From Candidatus Bathyarchaeota archaeon (GTDB lineage Archaea; Thermoproteota; Bathyarchaeia; Bathyarchaeales; Bathyarchaeaceae): a stretch of 8,590 bases of DNA. How positions within the stretch are numbered: position 1 is the stretch's first letter; each line of letters begins with the position of its first letter. Location of the stretch: the NCBI GenBank assembly GCA_023136395.1, contig JAGLRI010000048.1, positions 1 through 8,590 of the forward strand, in the 5' to 3' direction. A program made the translations under genes and the position numbers. The notes below the pieces were generated by a model. The model was not told where the DNA came from, did no database searches, and was given only the letters and a program-made list of their open reading frames with translations. Below, one piece after another: positions 7,119-8,590 of this stretch.

Positions 7119-7763
7119 CTATTGTATCTTAAATTGTTGTCCGGGTTTTAATAGAACAACCTTTATTTGCGATTTAGCCTCGACTTCCTTCTTGAATTCT
7201 GTGAGGTCGGTTTCCCGGGTATGCATAGGGATAACTATACTTGGTTTGATAGCTAGCACAGCCTCAACAGCCTCAGAGAGATCCATAGTGAAGGTACCTC
7301 CACTCGGAAGTAGGGCTAAGTCGATCTTTCCTAACTGATTCATTTCTGGGATGAAATCAGTATCCCCTGCATGGTAAACTGTCTTTCCTTCTGCGGTTAT
7401 TATATAGCCTACTCCAAGATCCATTGGATGATAGGGAGTCCCAGGCGCTCTAAAACGTTTAAAGTTATATGCTTCTACTGCTTTCACAGTCACATTTTCC
7501 ACCATAGTTTTTTCTCCAGGTTTGAGTGTTTTCACATCTTCACCAATATTGGAAGCACAGTCTGCTGGTGCGATTATTGTGGTATCGTCCTTGCAAATTA
7601 TGGTTATCTTAGAAACATCACAATGATCATGATGAGAGTGTGTTATTAATATAAGGTCCGCCTTTTCGGTATATTCACCCTCAAAAGGATCTATGTAAAT
7701 TTTTTTTCCATCCATGTTCATCATGAAGCTAGCGTGACCCAGATATTTCAAATAAAAATCCAT
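7119..7763 (-). CDS. Metallo-beta-lactamase-fold hydrolase, UPF0173/UlaG-like
   Basis: Metal-dependent hydrolase of the UPF0173 group (UlaG-like branch of the metallo-beta-lactamase superfamily); physiological substrates of this group are mostly unknown. Counting from the ATG at 7763 (214 residues), the protein opens with YLGHASFMM, the family's usual LGHA start, then IDPF (24-27), the HSHHDH metal site (H42, H44, D46, H47), the GTPYHP segment (H112), HAGDTD with the metal ligand D134, and PMHT with H181. All metal ligands are intact. The frame can begin at GTG 7775, but the ATG matches the family's usual N-terminus, has GGTG 5 bases upstream, and lies about 24 bases after a TATA-like AAAATATG (7790-7783). 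It lacks a signal peptide, so it is cytosolic. It sits 51 bases downstream of the GNAT gene and 94 bases upstream of tldD, on the same strand; co-transcription is possible but a functional link is not shown. Confidence 0.92.
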   Translation of the reverse strand: MDFYLKYLGHASFMMNMDGKKIYIDPFEGEYTEKADLILITHSHHDHCDVSKITIICKDDTTIIAPADCASNIGEDVKTLKPGEKTMVENVTVKAVEAYNFKRFRAPGTPYHPMDLGVGYIITAEGKTVYHAGDTDFIPEMNQLGKIDLALLPSGGTFTMDLSEAVEAVLAIKPSIVIPMHTRETDLTEFKKEVEAKSQIKVVLLKPGQQFKIQ

Positions 7764-7790
7764 ATTAACACCCACAAATGCTCATATTTT

Positions 7791-7810
7791 CTCAACAGTA
7801 TTTTGTTGAG
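7791..7810. repeat. Perfect 7-bp inverted repeat between GNAT and hydrolase genes
   Basis: CTCAACA (7791-7797) and TGTTGAG (7804-7810) form a perfect 7-base inverted repeat around a 6-base centre, 4 bases beyond the GNAT stop codon. It directly abuts the TATA-like box of the hydrolase gene. It can be a short RNA hairpin at the end of the GNAT message, without a T-run after it, or an operator for the hydrolase promoter. The sequence cannot decide between these. Confidence 0.5.
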
Positions 7811-7814
7811 ACGT

Positions 7815-8261
7815 TTAAATTGTTTTGCTCATTAATATTGTTTCTCCGTATAATTTGTGGGTGCATGATTTAATTTTTCTATATCCTAATTTTTTGTAAA
7901 ATTCAAAAGATGTTGTACTCGAGGACACTCTTAGCGTTTTTATACCTTTATCTTTAGTATTATTTTCAATGTATTCGATCATTTTTCTTCCTATACCTTT
8001 TCTTTGATAGTTGGATTTAATAAAAACCGAAAAAACAACATCTCCTTCTACACTTATTGTACCTAAAATCTCACCACTTTCTTCGGCAACAAAAACATCG
8101 CGATATTTAGATTTTTCAATCAATTTAGAAGGTAAATGCTTTCTTTCTACATTCTCGATTATTCTTAAAGGATAATCCTTGACATTTATCTCCCTTAGTG
8201 TCGTCGAAATTAAATAGCTTATTTCTTCAGCATCTTCAGGCTTGAACCTTCTAATCTCCAT
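7815..8261 (-). CDS. GNAT-family N-acetyltransferase
   Basis: Transfers an acetyl group from acetyl-CoA to an amine; the acceptor (protein N-terminus, lysine, small amine or antibiotic) cannot be told from sequence. The 148-residue single-domain product begins with the typical MEIRRFKPEDAEEIS opening, has a beta-4 strand VVFSVFIKSNY followed by the acetyl-CoA pyrophosphate loop QRKGIG (86-91, the Q/R-x-x-G-x-G/A motif), and ends with FYKKLGYRKI (121-130), the usual motif B region. Length is typical for a stand-alone GNAT. The ATG at 8261 has no Shine-Dalgarno sequence, but a TATA-like TATTTTATCTTA lies about 28 bases upstream, which points to a leaderless message. It is the first gene of the minus-strand run in this window. 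Duplication of the 12-mer around the start suggests possible regulation at this promoter. Confidence 0.9.
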   Translation of the reverse strand: MEIRRFKPEDAEEISYLISTTLREINVKDYPLRIIENVERKHLPSKLIEKSKYRDVFVAEESGEILGTISVEGDVVFSVFIKSNYQRKGIGRKMIEYIENNTKDKGIKTLRVSSSTTSFEFYKKLGYRKIKSCTHKLYGETILMSKTI

Positions 8262-8295
8262 AAGATAAAATACTAAAATGATCTAAGATAAAATA
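8261..8295 (-). promoter_or_regulatory. GNAT promoter region with a duplicated 12-mer
   Basis: The 12-mer taagataaaata (plus strand) occurs at 8261-8272 and 8284-8295, a 23-base period; the next three bases match at two positions. On the minus strand each copy reads TATTTTATCTTA. The distal copy is placed where a TATA box for a leaderless start at 8261 would be, while the proximal copy overlaps the start. That arrangement could let a regulator binding the same sequence block initiation, or it may be a local duplication. Confidence 0.45.
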
Positions 8296-8590
8296 GTAAT
8301 CATAAGGTATTTGCATTCATCGTGATAAAATTAACATCTTAATTTATGAGGTGTTTCACTTTTTTAAGCTCATGTCTCACGTTTATCTTTAGTTTCACTT
8401 CTCTCCCTCTCCTCTATTGATTGCCAGTGTATAGAATTTTTTGAAAAGCTTAGCTAACTAGCTAAAAATTTCAAAATATGAATGTTCAGAAATGACATCA
8501 AGCCAACCAAGCCCCACTTCGTTTAATGAGTTCTAAGAGAATTATTAAAATCGTGAAAAGATAATGTTGAGTGATTACATGATTCTATTA
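8262..8590. other. Right-end intergenic region, no convincing gene
   Basis: About 330 AT-rich bases. I see the GNAT promoter repeats (8261-8295), a pyrimidine-rich tract at about 8399-8415, a possible 19-codon minus-strand ORF (8398-8339) behind the matching purine tract, and a 38-base interrupted inverted repeat (8439-8476). The last ~110 bases show no ORF or RNA gene that I can support. A further gene may start beyond the window. Confidence 0.5.
8439..8476. repeat. 38-base interrupted inverted repeat
   Basis: Outer arms TTTTGAAA (8439-8446) and TTTCAAAA (8469-8476) and inner arms TTAGCTA (8450-8456) and TAGCTAA (8459-8465) are perfectly complementary and share one centre (8457/8458). Each side is separated by a 3-base non-pairing spacer (AGC and AAA). 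That is 15 paired positions in a symmetric cruciform-like element. With only two bases at the centre it suits a protein-bound DNA palindrome better than a tight RNA hairpin, though a slightly opened hairpin or a transcript end is possible. No target-site duplication or transposase is seen. Confidence 0.6.

Noticed and set aside
7114..7123. Palindrome AATAGCTATT over the hydrolase stop codon
   Set aside because: Ten AT-rich bases with partial coding constraint are easily met by chance.
8346..8420. Plus-strand ORF from ATG 8346 (24 codons)
   Set aside because: Short, no ribosome binding site, and its serine/phenylalanine/leucine content just reflects the pyrimidine-rich tract.
1..8590. CRISPR array, tRNA, rRNA, insertion sequence or phage genes
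   Set aside because: No regularly spaced repeats with spacers, no cloverleaf or rRNA-like segment, and no transposase, integrase or structural phage protein were seen on either strand.

Overview
The window looks archaeal, most likely from an uncultured Thermoproteota-type lineage such as Bathyarchaeia. This is inferred from gene content and expression signals, not from a marker gene. The sequence is AT-rich, the genes have archaeal-type versions of TldD/TldE and acyl-CoA synthetase, TATA-like boxes lie about 24-28 bases upstream of several start codons (leaderless style), and other genes have GAGG/GGTGATC Shine-Dalgarno sequences with TTG or GTG starts.

Layout. Positions 2-1981 (+) hold the 3' part of a large FtsX/MacB-type ABC exporter permease whose N-terminus lies outside the window. 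It converges on a run of six minus-strand genes. In their direction of transcription, from right to left, these are a GNAT acetyltransferase (8261-7815), a UPF0173/UlaG-like metallo-beta-lactamase-fold hydrolase (7763-7119), TldD (7024-5600), TldE/PmbA (5603-4278, start overlapping the tldD stop by 4 bases), a 56-residue Cys/His-rich small protein (3975-3805) and a long/medium-chain acyl-CoA synthetase (3744-2053). About 300 bases separate tldE from the small gene, and about 330 bases to the right of the GNAT gene have no convincing gene. Both gaps carry inverted or direct repeats.

How the genes work together. The only firm functional unit is the translationally coupled tldD-tldE pair, which encodes a heteromeric zinc peptidase with the active site in TldD alone. 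The hydrolase and GNAT genes lie upstream on the same strand with short gaps (94 and 51 bases) and may be co-transcribed, but nothing in the sequence shows a shared pathway. The acyl-CoA synthetase appears to have its own promoter. The permease differs in composition (about 5.1 CpG per 100 bases against about 3.0 in the synthetase and 2.4 in tldD) and is probably an unrelated unit.

I found no clear new multi-gene system. The items most worth a second look are the small Cys/His protein downstream of tldDE, a 38-base interrupted inverted repeat at 8439-8476, the duplicated 12-mer at the GNAT promoter, a 16-base palindrome at 4133-4148, and the composition step at the permease/synthetase boundary.
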